From: JAIVGZ01 sp964552205
GTDB lineage: Bacteria > Pseudomonadota > Gammaproteobacteria > Natronospirales > JAIVGZ01
Assembly: GCA_964552205.1 (NCBI GenBank)
Contig: CAZKFT010000013.1
Location: 1 to 48,724, forward strand
Direction: 5' to 3'
DNA length: 48,724 nucleotides
The number at the start of each line of letters is the position of its first letter. Position 1 is the stretch's first letter. The translations under genes were made by a program, and so were the position numbers. Shown here one piece after another: positions 41,293-48,724 of the stretch. The notes below the pieces were generated by a model. It had not been told where the DNA came from, did not search any database, and saw only the letters and a program-made list of their open reading frames with translations.

Positions 41293-42599
41293 CAACGTGC
41301 TCCGAATCGGCTGATCTCAAGCGCTGCAGCTGCCAGTGCCAGCCGGGCCACTACGCCGTAGACATAGAAACGGTTGGCGCATGCATCCGGGGCGCGTTTG
41401 GGGTCGGGAGCGTTGCAGGGCTCTGCAAAGGGGAGCGGCTCGAACTGCATCCCCGGCGCGTTGAGGTTGTCGGCTGCGCCCTTACCCGTATGGATGCGAT
41501 AAAAGCCGCCCACCACGAAATGATCGATCATGTAGACCACGGGTTCCGCAGCCGCCTGATTCTCTCCCCAGGTCTCCATGGTGTAGACGCCTTCCTGGAT
41601 GATCGCGCCCGATACATCACGCCCTTCCTTGCTGGCAGCCATCTTGGTGCGTTGTTTGCGGTTTAGCTGACGCACTTCGTCCGCGCTTCTTACCATCATG
41701 ACGGCCATCCCGTAGGTGCCAGCATCTGCCTTGACCACCACGAATGGCTCTTGGTCTATACCGTATTCGTCGTACTTGGTCCGGATCTGCGCCAGTAGCG
41801 CTTCCACGTTGCCGGCGAGGCAATCCTCACCTTCACGCTTCATGAAGTTGATTTGCCCGCAATTGCGATGCATGGGGTCAAGCAACCATGGATCGATACC
41901 CAGTTGGTCCGCGAACTCCTTGGCGACCTCGGAGTAGAGCGTGAAATGTTCTGACTTGAGGCGGTTCGACCAACCGACACCCATGGGCGGTAGTACGGGC
42001 TGCTCCAGTCCCTCGAGCATCGTCGGCCTTCCGCCGGACAGATCGTTGTTCAGGATGACAGCGCAGGGGCGGAAGTCCCCGACCATGACACGATTATCCT
42101 CGCGCGTCATGGGTTCGATGAGAAGCTTGTGCCCCGAGTTGGACACCAACTCGGTTGGAGCTTGCAGTTCTGGTGAAGGTGAGCCCAGTCGTACGCGGTA
42201 GCCCGCCTTGCCGATCAACTCGACAAGCCGAGCGACGCTGTCGAGGTAAAACAGGTTACGGGTGTGTGCTTCCGGCACCAACAACACACCGTTCGCTGTC
42301 GGACAGGTGCGCTCCAGCACTGTCTGGATGGCCTGGATGCAGAGCGGTTCGGAGTCAGGCCCAAGATTGTTGAAGCCGGCCGGGAACAGATTGGTGTCCA
42401 CAGGTGCCAGCTTGTATCCAGCATTGCGCAGGTCCACTGACGCATAAAAGGGGGCGGGCGACTCTCGCCAGCGCCGACGGAACCAGCTCTCAATCTGGGC
42501 CTGTTCGGCCAGAAGCTTCGCCTCCAGGCGCTGCAAAGGCCCGCGCAACTTCGTGTTCAGGTGAGGAACTGCCTGCAGATGTTCAATATTCATCCGCAT
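41292..42599 (-). CDS. gshA: Glutamate-cysteine ligase, ferrooxidans type
   Basis: 435 residues. Belongs to the gshA_ferroox (TIGR02049-like) group rather than to the E. coli or plant types: YKLAPVDTNLFPAGFNNL, EPFVVVKADAGTYGMAVMMVRS, QEGVYTMETWGENQAAAEPVVYMIDHFVVGGFYR. Makes gamma-glutamylcysteine, the first glutathione step. The ATG at 42599 has CAGGAT 6 nt upstream; ATG 42593 is an alternative. First gene of the ten-gene reverse chain; divergent from pilG. Confidence 0.92.
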   Translation of the reverse strand: MRMNIEHLQAVPHLNTKLRGPLQRLEAKLLAEQAQIESWFRRRWRESPAPFYASVDLRNAGYKLAPVDTNLFPAGFNNLGPDSEPLCIQAIQTVLERTCPTANGVLLVPEAHTRNLFYLDSVARLVELIGKAGYRVRLGSPSPELQAPTELVSNSGHKLLIEPMTREDNRVMVGDFRPCAVILNNDLSGGRPTMLEGLEQPVLPPMGVGWSNRLKSEHFTLYSEVAKEFADQLGIDPWLLDPMHRNCGQINFMKREGEDCLAGNVEALLAQIRTKYDEYGIDQEPFVVVKADAGTYGMAVMMVRSADEVRQLNRKQRTKMAASKEGRDVSGAIIQEGVYTMETWGENQAAAEPVVYMIDHFVVGGFYRIHTGKGAADNLNAPGMQFEPLPFAEPCNAPDPKRAPDACANRFYVYGVVARLALAAAALEISRFGAR

Positions 42600-42617
42600 A
42601 CTATATCCTGCGATTGG

Positions 42618-42625
42618 GCTATAGT
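42618..42625. promoter_or_regulatory. Symmetric -10 between gshA and pilG
   Basis: GCTATAGT holds forward TATAGT (42620-42625) and reverse TATAGC (42623-42618). It would start pilG near 42632 and gshA near 42611, both with leaders long enough for their ribosome sites. Same layout as the yggS/pilT site. Confidence 0.55.
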
Positions 42626-42654
42626 GTTTCCGGTCCGGAATGGGAGGTAAAAAG

Positions 42655-43065
42655 TTGGGCGAATCACCTGCACAGGATGGCCGACCCGTACGGGTCATGG
42701 TGGTCGACGACAGCCGGACCATCCGTAGCACCGCGGAGGCGTTGCTGGGGAAGGAGGGCTTCACCGTCGTCACGGCCGAAGATGGCTTCGATGCGTTGGC
42801 GAAGATTGCGGCCGACCCACCGGACATTGTGTTCATTGACATCATGATGCCGCGGCTGGATGGCTACCAGGCGTGCACTCTCATCAAGAGCAACCCCCGA
42901 TTCAGGGGTATTCCCGTGATACTGCTCTCCAGCCGTGACGGTGTATTCGACCGTGCGCGGGGCAAACTCGCCGGGTCCGAGCAATATCTCGGCAAGCCGT
43001 TTTCCCGGGAGGAGCTCGTCGAGGTCGTAAAGCGGCATGTCGGGCAAGCGAGTGGCTCCGGCTGA
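42655..43065 (+). CDS. pilG: Twitching-motility response regulator PilG
   Basis: 136 residues, a single CheY-like receiver domain. Acidic pocket VMVVDDSRT, phosphoacceptor Asp in FIDIMMPRLDGYQ, Ser in LLSSRDG and Lys in YLGKPFSREE. Controls pilus activity, in Pseudomonas through PilB/FimX and cAMP. GGGAGG at 42642-42647 is 7 nt before a TTG at 42655, so TTG is preferred; the ATG at 42640 overlaps the ribosome site itself. It overlaps chpA by 29 nt. Confidence 0.92.
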   Translation: MGESPAQDGRPVRVMVVDDSRTIRSTAEALLGKEGFTVVTAEDGFDALAKIAADPPDIVFIDIMMPRLDGYQACTLIKSNPRFRGIPVILLSSRDGVFDRARGKLAGSEQYLGKPFSREELVEVVKRHVGQASGSG

Positions 43066-46000
43066 TTCAGACCGCCAGGCTATAGAAGCCCTGTTCGAGC
43101 AGTTGCGACTCCAATCCTCGGAGGCGCTGACTGTCGCGGAGGCGTGGTTCGCGGGTGACGCCGAGGCCCACGCACAGCTCCATCATCTTCTCCACCAGCT
43201 TGAACGTGTCGCTGTCCTTGCGCAGATGGAGGGCCTCGCGCTGTTGGCGGGAGCCTGCGCGGACCTGTGCAAAAAGGACATCAAAGCAACGCAAAAGCAG
43301 GCCTTGGCAGAAGGGCTTGTCGGCCTGCATACCAGACTGGGCGATATGCAACCAGGGGATTCCTTCGCTGTAGAACGGTTCATCCCTGATATCAATCGGG
43401 TGCGCGGTGAAGCGGGACTGCCGCTCATTGATTCCGGTGGTTTGATGTCAGAGCAGCTCAAGTTGGGTGCACCATATGAAATTCCCTTTGCGGGCAAGCA
43501 GGCAGGGCTCCCAACCCAGGTGGAGGTGGCCGCCAAAGTTCGCGACCCAGCCAGAAACATTCTTGCTGCGTTTCGTCGCGGCAGTAAGCCGCGCCCCCCG
43601 GTAGAGGCCTTGCTCAAACTGGTGAGGACGCTAGAGCGGTCCGCATCGAATGCGGCGTCATACGAGCCATGGTGGATTGCCCGGGTTGCGCTCGATGCCG
43701 TCTTGTCGGGAATTCTCGAACTGGATGACGACATCAGCCGAACCTTTGCGGATCTGGAACACATTCTGGCGGGCATCGGCGGAGATGTCGCGGCGACATC
43801 CGAGGATTGGGTGTATCGGATGGTCGCTATTCTCGCGCCGGTAGCGGGTGGAAATGATGAGCTCGGCGCGGTCGCGGAGGTCTATCGTCTCAACGAGAAC
43901 GGCGCTGGCGCAATCCCAGCCCGGGATAGTACCGCCACCACAGCGAAACGCGCTGTATCGGCAGCCGCCCGCGACGAGTTGGCACGGGTACGGGATGCCT
44001 TCGACATGCACATCCGCTCCGGTGGCAAGGATATGGAAATGTTGCGCCCGGCAACTGAGCGTCTGGAGCGTGTCGAGCGGGTGCTCACCCTGGCCATGAT
44101 GAGTCAGGTTGTCGGTTTGCTGCAGGATTCGCGTGAAGCACTGCAGGAGCTGATGGAGGGCAAAGCGGGCGGTGGTGCAGCCGAACTCATCGCCGACACC
44201 CTGCTGCACGCGGATGAGGTGCTCGATTCTGGCGTAGGAGGCCCGGCTGAGAAGCTACGCGCGAACGCATTGCAGGCGTTGGTGGATGTGGCGTTGGAGG
44301 TGCTGACGCGTATCCGACCTAGGCTGGCCGAAGCAGCCGAATTGGATGATGCGTCGGAGCTGGAGGAGGTGCCGGAAGAGCTTTTCCGGCTTGCCAATGC
44401 CTTGACCCTAGCGGGCTTCGAATCTGCCGCAGCCATTGCCGAGGACACTGCGCTTCGCATTGCAACGGTTGGACCCGGCAGTGGTGGGTCGGATCAAATC
44501 GCAGAAGCCCTCGTTTGCCTGGAATTGTATCTGGATGCATGGCGTGACGGTGGTAGTGGTACCGAGGAATTGCTGGACCGGGCGCGTGCTGTGCTTGCGT
44601 CCGCTCCACTGGCGAACGCGGCGAAGGAAGTCGTGGCGTTAGAGCCCGTTGTCGTATCGGATGGTGCCGATCCGGACGTTTTGGGCATTTTCCTGGAAGA
44701 GGCGCATGAGCAGATTGAAGCCGCACGCGTTGCATTCGCAAAGTATCGCGACAGGAAAGACGACGACAAAGCGCTCATGGACCTGCAACGAGCTTTCCAT
44801 ACGCTGAAGGGAAGCGGGCGAATGGCAGGAACCTTGCGCCTTGCGGAGTTTGCATGGTCCATGGAATCACTGGTTAAGAAGGTCGCCGATGGCACGGTTT
44901 CACCGACGCCTGAAGTGATGGAGTTGGTCGCCTCTGGCGTGGCCATACTGCCGGCGCTGGTTGAACAGGTAGAGAGCGGACAGGATCCCTGCATTGACCT
45001 CAACAGCATCAGGAATGCAGCCATGGACCCTGCAACAGCAAAGGCCGGGCTTGCGCGCACTACCTTGCCCACGTTGATGGCTACACGCTTGGAGTTGGTC
45101 AAGCGGTGGATCAATGCAAGTGCGAACGAGGCTGGATCGGGACGTGTGCCACAGGCTGTTCTGGATGCTTTGGCGTCCATACGGACGGCAGCAGAGGTGT
45201 TGGGCTCCAAGGATGTGACAACCGGTGCCAAGGCCTTGCATGAACGCTTGGCAAGTACGGCTACGGTGGATGCAACCGTTCTAGAGGAGACTCGGGTTGG
45301 CTTGGGACGGCTGGAGGCGGATTCCACGGGAATCGTCGCCAATGCAGGAGACCAGGGCACCATTGAGTCCTACCGCGACGAGGCACGTAGCCTGCTGGAC
45401 CGCATGAGTGACGCGTGTGATGCATTGTTGCTCGATGCCGGCGATGCAGACGCTGTGCTCAATCTGCAGCGGGTCTTGCACACGCTTAAGGGGTCGTCCC
45501 GAGTGGCTGGCTTTGGCGATTTGTCAGAGATTGCTCATGAAACCGAGCGCGTTCTGCAGGCGGTTGGTGACGAGCGCATGATGGTCACACCCCGTCTGAT
45601 CTGGATGCTTCAACGAACTTTCGACGCGATGTACGGGACCCTTGATGCCAGTGGGGCACCATCGGCGGTAAAGCGTGCTCGCAACTTGCTGGATGAGTTG
45701 AAACATCTGTCCAACGATGACCGGTCGGTTCCGTCGGGTGCGGAGCGCAGACGCAAACCGCGGGTTTCTGTTGAAAGTGAACGCGTGCGTTCGGATCACT
45801 TTGACCGGGCCTTGGTACGGGCACTTTCGCTGGGCCTGCGCAGCGCCCAGATGGAAGGCCGCATGAGTGACCAGACCATGTGGAATGTTGCCAGCATCAG
45901 TTCGATGTTGAAGGCGCTGGTCGAGGATGCAGCAGCCATCCGCGATGCCCTCATCCGGGCACGAACAGCGCCGGTCCACCTTCACGCAGACAGGTGGCGG

Positions 46001-47293
46001 AGGACCGTCCGCCAAGCGGTTGAGGACACGGGGCATGCCACGGAGCTCAAGTTCGAGGGCTCTGCCATCGAAGTCGACAGGCGGTTGCTGGATGCCATGG
46101 TGCTGCCGATGGAGCACCTGCTGAGAAATGCGGTTGTCCACGGTATCGAGGGAGAGGAAGCGCGACGGGCCGCAGACAAGCCGCCGGTCGGTACCATATT
46201 GATCCGCTCATCCATGGATGATGAAGGCATCATCATCGAAGTCGAGGATGACGGTGGTGGAATCAACATGGATATGGTCATTGAACGCGCCGCCGGAAAG
46301 GGAATGGAGATCCCGGATGGCGACCTCTCGCAGGAGCAATTGCTAAGCATTATCTCGACCCCGGGGTTCTCCACGGCGGGCGACGTCACCTACAACTCAG
46401 GTTACGGGATGGGTGTGGATGCAGTCGCTCACGTCATCCGGGAAATGGGTGGGACCATGCGGATGGAGACTACCCAGGGCAAGGGCACGTCTTTCGTGAT
46501 TCAACTCCCGAATCCATCGCCAGTCATGTCAGTGGAGCTTTTCCGTGTCGGCAATGCGTTGGTGGCAGTGCCCTCCGGGAATATGGTGGTTGCACGGTCC
46601 ATTGAGCCGGGTGCTGACCGCGTAGAGCACGAAGGCGAGCAGTGGCCGTTTGTTGAAATTGCGGAAATGATCGGCGTTGTCGGTGCCAAGGCCGCCGCAG
46701 ATGCGCCCATGGCCGTACTCATTCGTCACGGCAACCGGGGTGCAGCACTACGCATTGATGAGGCCCTGGGCAAGGTGGAAACAGCAGTCCATCGTCTGCT
46801 CGGTACGGATGTGCAGGAAAGCAACTATGTCGCAGGTGTCGGCTTGCTGGATGGCGGACGCTTGTCGACTGTACTGAACGTGCAGGCCGTGTTGACGGCC
46901 TTCGAGAGTGCGCTTGTCATCAGGCCGCTGGCCGTCGTGGCCGATGATTCACCGACGGCAAGGGACGATGTCGTCAAAAAGCTGGAACGCCTGGGTTGGC
47001 GGGTGGTGACCGCTGGGGATGGATTTGAGGCGAAGAAGGTCCTGTCGCGCGAACGACCCAGTCTCATCGTTCTCGACATCGATATGCCAGGCCACGATGG
47101 ACTGGAGATCCTGGAGTGGGCGCGGGCCAGAAAATCCCTGAACCAGACGCCTGTCGTTATGGTCAGCGCTGCTCTGGATGACCATCGCCGAGCACGGGCC
47201 GCCGCATTCCGAGCGCTCGCATGCGTGGAGAAACCCTTCCACGACGCGGAATTCGAGAACGTGGTTGGTTCATTGGGCGAGGTCGCCGAATAA
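43037..47293 (+). CDS. chpA: Chp-type hybrid histidine kinase ChpA/PilL
   Basis: 1418 residues. Domain order: N-terminal FimL/ChpA-like helical region (about 1-270) with phosphotransfer-like folds lacking a conserved His; two canonical Hpt domains with His588 (FHTLKGSGRMAG) and His815 (LHTLKGSSRVAG); a CheA-type ATPase core (about 980-1155) with HLLRNAVVHGIEG and GYGMGVDAV; a CheW-like domain (about 1160-1290); and a C-terminal receiver (about 1296-1418) with Asp1347 (LDIDMPG) and Lys in VEKPF. It is much shorter than the 2472-residue Pseudomonas ChpA. pilH, pilI and pilJ are not between it and pilG. Convergent overlap of 24 bp with rsmE. Confidence 0.92.
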   Translation: MSGKRVAPADSDRQAIEALFEQLRLQSSEALTVAEAWFAGDAEAHAQLHHLLHQLERVAVLAQMEGLALLAGACADLCKKDIKATQKQALAEGLVGLHTRLGDMQPGDSFAVERFIPDINRVRGEAGLPLIDSGGLMSEQLKLGAPYEIPFAGKQAGLPTQVEVAAKVRDPARNILAAFRRGSKPRPPVEALLKLVRTLERSASNAASYEPWWIARVALDAVLSGILELDDDISRTFADLEHILAGIGGDVAATSEDWVYRMVAILAPVAGGNDELGAVAEVYRLNENGAGAIPARDSTATTAKRAVSAAARDELARVRDAFDMHIRSGGKDMEMLRPATERLERVERVLTLAMMSQVVGLLQDSREALQELMEGKAGGGAAELIADTLLHADEVLDSGVGGPAEKLRANALQALVDVALEVLTRIRPRLAEAAELDDASELEEVPEELFRLANALTLAGFESAAAIAEDTALRIATVGPGSGGSDQIAEALVCLELYLDAWRDGGSGTEELLDRARAVLASAPLANAAKEVVALEPVVVSDGADPDVLGIFLEEAHEQIEAARVAFAKYRDRKDDDKALMDLQRAFHTLKGSGRMAGTLRLAEFAWSMESLVKKVADGTVSPTPEVMELVASGVAILPALVEQVESGQDPCIDLNSIRNAAMDPATAKAGLARTTLPTLMATRLELVKRWINASANEAGSGRVPQAVLDALASIRTAAEVLGSKDVTTGAKALHERLASTATVDATVLEETRVGLGRLEADSTGIVANAGDQGTIESYRDEARSLLDRMSDACDALLLDAGDADAVLNLQRVLHTLKGSSRVAGFGDLSEIAHETERVLQAVGDERMMVTPRLIWMLQRTFDAMYGTLDASGAPSAVKRARNLLDELKHLSNDDRSVPSGAERRRKPRVSVESERVRSDHFDRALVRALSLGLRSAQMEGRMSDQTMWNVASISSMLKALVEDAAAIRDALIRARTAPVHLHADRWRRTVRQAVEDTGHATELKFEGSAIEVDRRLLDAMVLPMEHLLRNAVVHGIEGEEARRAADKPPVGTILIRSSMDDEGIIIEVEDDGGGINMDMVIERAAGKGMEIPDGDLSQEQLLSIISTPGFSTAGDVTYNSGYGMGVDAVAHVIREMGGTMRMETTQGKGTSFVIQLPNPSPVMSVELFRVGNALVAVPSGNMVVARSIEPGADRVEHEGEQWPFVEIAEMIGVVGAKAAADAPMAVLIRHGNRGAALRIDEALGKVETAVHRLLGTDVQESNYVAGVGLLDGGRLSTVLNVQAVLTAFESALVIRPLAVVADDSPTARDDVVKKLERLGWRVVTAGDGFEAKKVLSRERPSLIVLDIDMPGHDGLEILEWARARKSLNQTPVVMVSAALDDHRRARAAAFRALACVEKPFHDAEFENVVGSLGEVAE

Positions 47294-47998
47294 GGTCTGC
47301 AAGGTAGAGAGCGCAACAAGGCCCGCAGTTTCCGTTCGCAGGATACGCGGTCCCAGTCGCACCGGGATGCAACCGGATGCCACCGCAAATTCCAGCTCCG
47401 CATCGTCCAGGCCGCCCTCTGGTCCGATGATGACCGCGGCCTCCTCGGGTTGCTCCGCGAAGGCCGCCTTCATGCCCACATCGCCGCGCGGGTCCAGAAC
47501 CAGTGTAGGGATCGACCGTGCTTGCAACCATGTGTTGAGTTGTACTGGCTCGTCCAGAGCCGCCAGGCTGGTGCGACCACTTTGTTCGCAGGCGCTGACA
47601 ACAATGCTTTGCCAATGCTGTATTCGTCGGGCTACGCGGTCATCATCGAGTTTGACGGTGGTTCGCGCTGTGAATACCGGGCTGATTCGGGCAACTCCAA
47701 GTTCGACGGCCTTCTGTATTGTCCAGTCCATGCGCTCACCACGCGAAATGCCCTGAACCAGTGTGAGCGGAAATGGGGACTCAGACGCATTCTTGCTCCC
47801 GATGCCTGTTTTCGCTCGCCCAGCGCGTGGGTCGGTCAGCGTCGCCGGCCATTCACATCCACTCCCATCAAACAAGATGAAGGCCGCGCCAGCCGGGAGT
47901 CGTAGCACCCGCGCCAGATGGTGGGCTGCAGTGGTGGTGAGGGCGACTTCGGCATCGTCCCGCAAAGCTTCCGGATGAAAAACTCGGGTCGTGCGCAT
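47270..47998 (-). CDS. rsmE: 16S rRNA m3U1498 methyltransferase
   Basis: 242 residues. N-terminal PUA-like domain and C-terminal SPOUT (trefoil-knot) methyltransferase with VQGISRGERMDWTIQKAVELGV, ACEQSGR, IIGPEGGLDDAELEFA and LGPRILRTETAGLVALSTLQ. Methylates U1498 in the decoding region of 16S rRNA. The ATG at 47998 follows the bioA stop by 2 nt. It shares 24 bp with the convergent chpA end. Confidence 0.95.
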   Translation of the reverse strand: MRTTRVFHPEALRDDAEVALTTTAAHHLARVLRLPAGAAFILFDGSGCEWPATLTDPRAGRAKTGIGSKNASESPFPLTLVQGISRGERMDWTIQKAVELGVARISPVFTARTTVKLDDDRVARRIQHWQSIVVSACEQSGRTSLAALDEPVQLNTWLQARSIPTLVLDPRGDVGMKAAFAEQPEEAAVIIGPEGGLDDAELEFAVASGCIPVRLGPRILRTETAGLVALSTLQTLFGDLAQ

Positions 47999-48000
47999 CT

Positions 48001-48724
48001 TCAGTCCGCCGTTGCGAGGGCGATGCCCTCGGCCGCGACAGCCATCATAAGGTCGATGGCATCGTCATCAATGACATAGGGTGGCATGAAGTAGACGACA
48101 TTCCCGACGGGTCTCAACAGCACGCCGCGCTGAAGGGCGTGCCGATATACGCGGAGGCCGCGACGTTCCTGCCAAGGGTAGGGAGTTCGGCTGGATTTGT
48201 CCTGCACCATCTCCAGTGCGGAGATCATTCCTGTCTGGCGGAACTCCGCAACATGCGATTGGTCCGCCAAAGCCTCACCCTGTGCCCGAATCCGCGTGGC
48301 GATGTCTTGGTTGCGCTCAAGCACTGCCTCGTCGCGGAAAATATCCAGTGTGGCCAGCGCCACCCGGCAGGCCAACGGGTTCCCGGTGTAAGAATGTGAG
48401 TGCAGGAACGCAGTGAGTTTGGTGTAGTCGTCATAAAACGCCTGATACACCTCACGACGGGTCAGAACGGCCGAGAGCGGGAGGTACCCGCCCGTAAGTC
48501 CCTTGGAAAGACACATGAAGTCTGGCGTGATATCGGCTTGTTCACAGGCGAACATCGTGCCGGTTCGGCCGAATCCGACGGCGATTTCATCAGCTATCAG
48601 ATGGACGTCGTACCGGTCGCAGGCATCACGCAACATGGACAGCCACACGGGATGGTACATCCGCATGCCACCGGCGCATTGGACCAAGGGTTCGACGATG
48701 ACCGCACAGGTTTCGTGCGCATGT
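48001..48724 (-). CDS. bioA: Adenosylmethionine-8-amino-7-oxononanoate aminotransferase, 5' part beyond window
   Basis: C-terminal about 240 residues of BioA. AVIVEPLVQCAGGM, then HLIADEIAVGFGRTGTMFACE with the PLP Asp, PLP-Lys in CLSKGLTGGYLPLSAVL, and GNPLACRVALATLDIF. Converts KAPA to DAPA in biotin synthesis using SAM as amino donor. The N-terminus is off the window edge. rsmE follows in the same direction, probably co-transcribed. Confidence 0.94.
   Translation of the reverse strand, partial: HAHETCAVIVEPLVQCAGGMRMYHPVWLSMLRDACDRYDVHLIADEIAVGFGRTGTMFACEQADITPDFMCLSKGLTGGYLPLSAVLTRREVYQAFYDDYTKLTAFLHSHSYTGNPLACRVALATLDIFRDEAVLERNQDIATRIRAQGEALADQSHVAEFRQTGMISALEMVQDKSSRTPYPWQERRGLRVYRHALQRGVLLRPVGNVVYFMPPYVIDDDAIDLMMAVAAEGIALATAD

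Overview
The window is a GC-rich stretch (roughly 60% by eye) of a gammaproteobacterial chromosome. The evidence is the proC/yggS | pilT/pilU block, the gshB-tonB-algH-ruvX-pyrB block divergent from pilG, a split class II ribonucleotide reductase (nrdJab), an HU protein with a Lys/Ala-rich tail, and many small lipoproteins. The gene order recalls the pil/chp region of Pseudomonas and Xanthomonadales, but the set is more compact. The ferrooxidans-type gshA argues against a standard Pseudomonas or Xanthomonas, so an uncultured or little-studied gammaproteobacterium seems likely. Two 100-N blocks show that this is a draft scaffold. I see no phage, IS element, CRISPR array, rRNA or tRNA.

Layout. 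1-10.3 kb: end of a pteridine reductase gene, a MidA-like methyltransferase, cca, two genes broken by the first N block, slt, an aldehyde dehydrogenase, a TauE-type permease, an outer-membrane barrel and a DegQ-type protease. 10.3-16.4 kb: hsp20 with a sigma32-type promoter, nrdJa-nrdJb behind a sigma70 promoter and a NrdR-box-like palindrome, a crcB-crcB-ppa fluoride operon and a porin. 16.4-25.7 kb: envelope and small regulatory genes, including an XRE regulator, a SRAP protein, a lipoprotein transglycosylase, an unrecognised HExxH lipoprotein, an M13 peptidase, a class III aminotransferase and an FKBP-DoxX-MsrB-TonB-like operon. 25.7-28.9 kb: an arsR-arsI pair with duplicated operators, a PEBP-family gene, and gloA-hydrolase-terB. 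28.9-48.7 kb: HU, yggS-proC-yggT, three tandem PilT/PilU ATPases, a ten-gene reverse-strand chain (gshA to pyrK) in which every gene touches or overlaps the next, pilG-chpA, rsmE and the end of bioA.

Working together. PilT, PilU and a third PilU-like ATPase would power pilus retraction. PilG and a 1418-residue ChpA hybrid kinase would control them, but pilH, pilI and pilJ are not beside them. The gshAB chain carries an inserted apbE / NusG-domain-II / Gx-transporter module of the kind linked to flavin attachment outside the cytoplasm. CrcB channels sit with pyrophosphatase, a fluoride-sensitive enzyme.

Promoters. Many divergent gene pairs are separated by only about 17-30 bp. Several carry near-palindromic -10 elements placed so that both transcripts would begin at or next to the start codon. 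This looks like shared bidirectional promoters making leaderless mRNAs and is one of the more distinctive features here. I found no clearly new defence or mobile system; the unusual points are arrangements of known families plus one unfamiliar metalloprotease-like lipoprotein.
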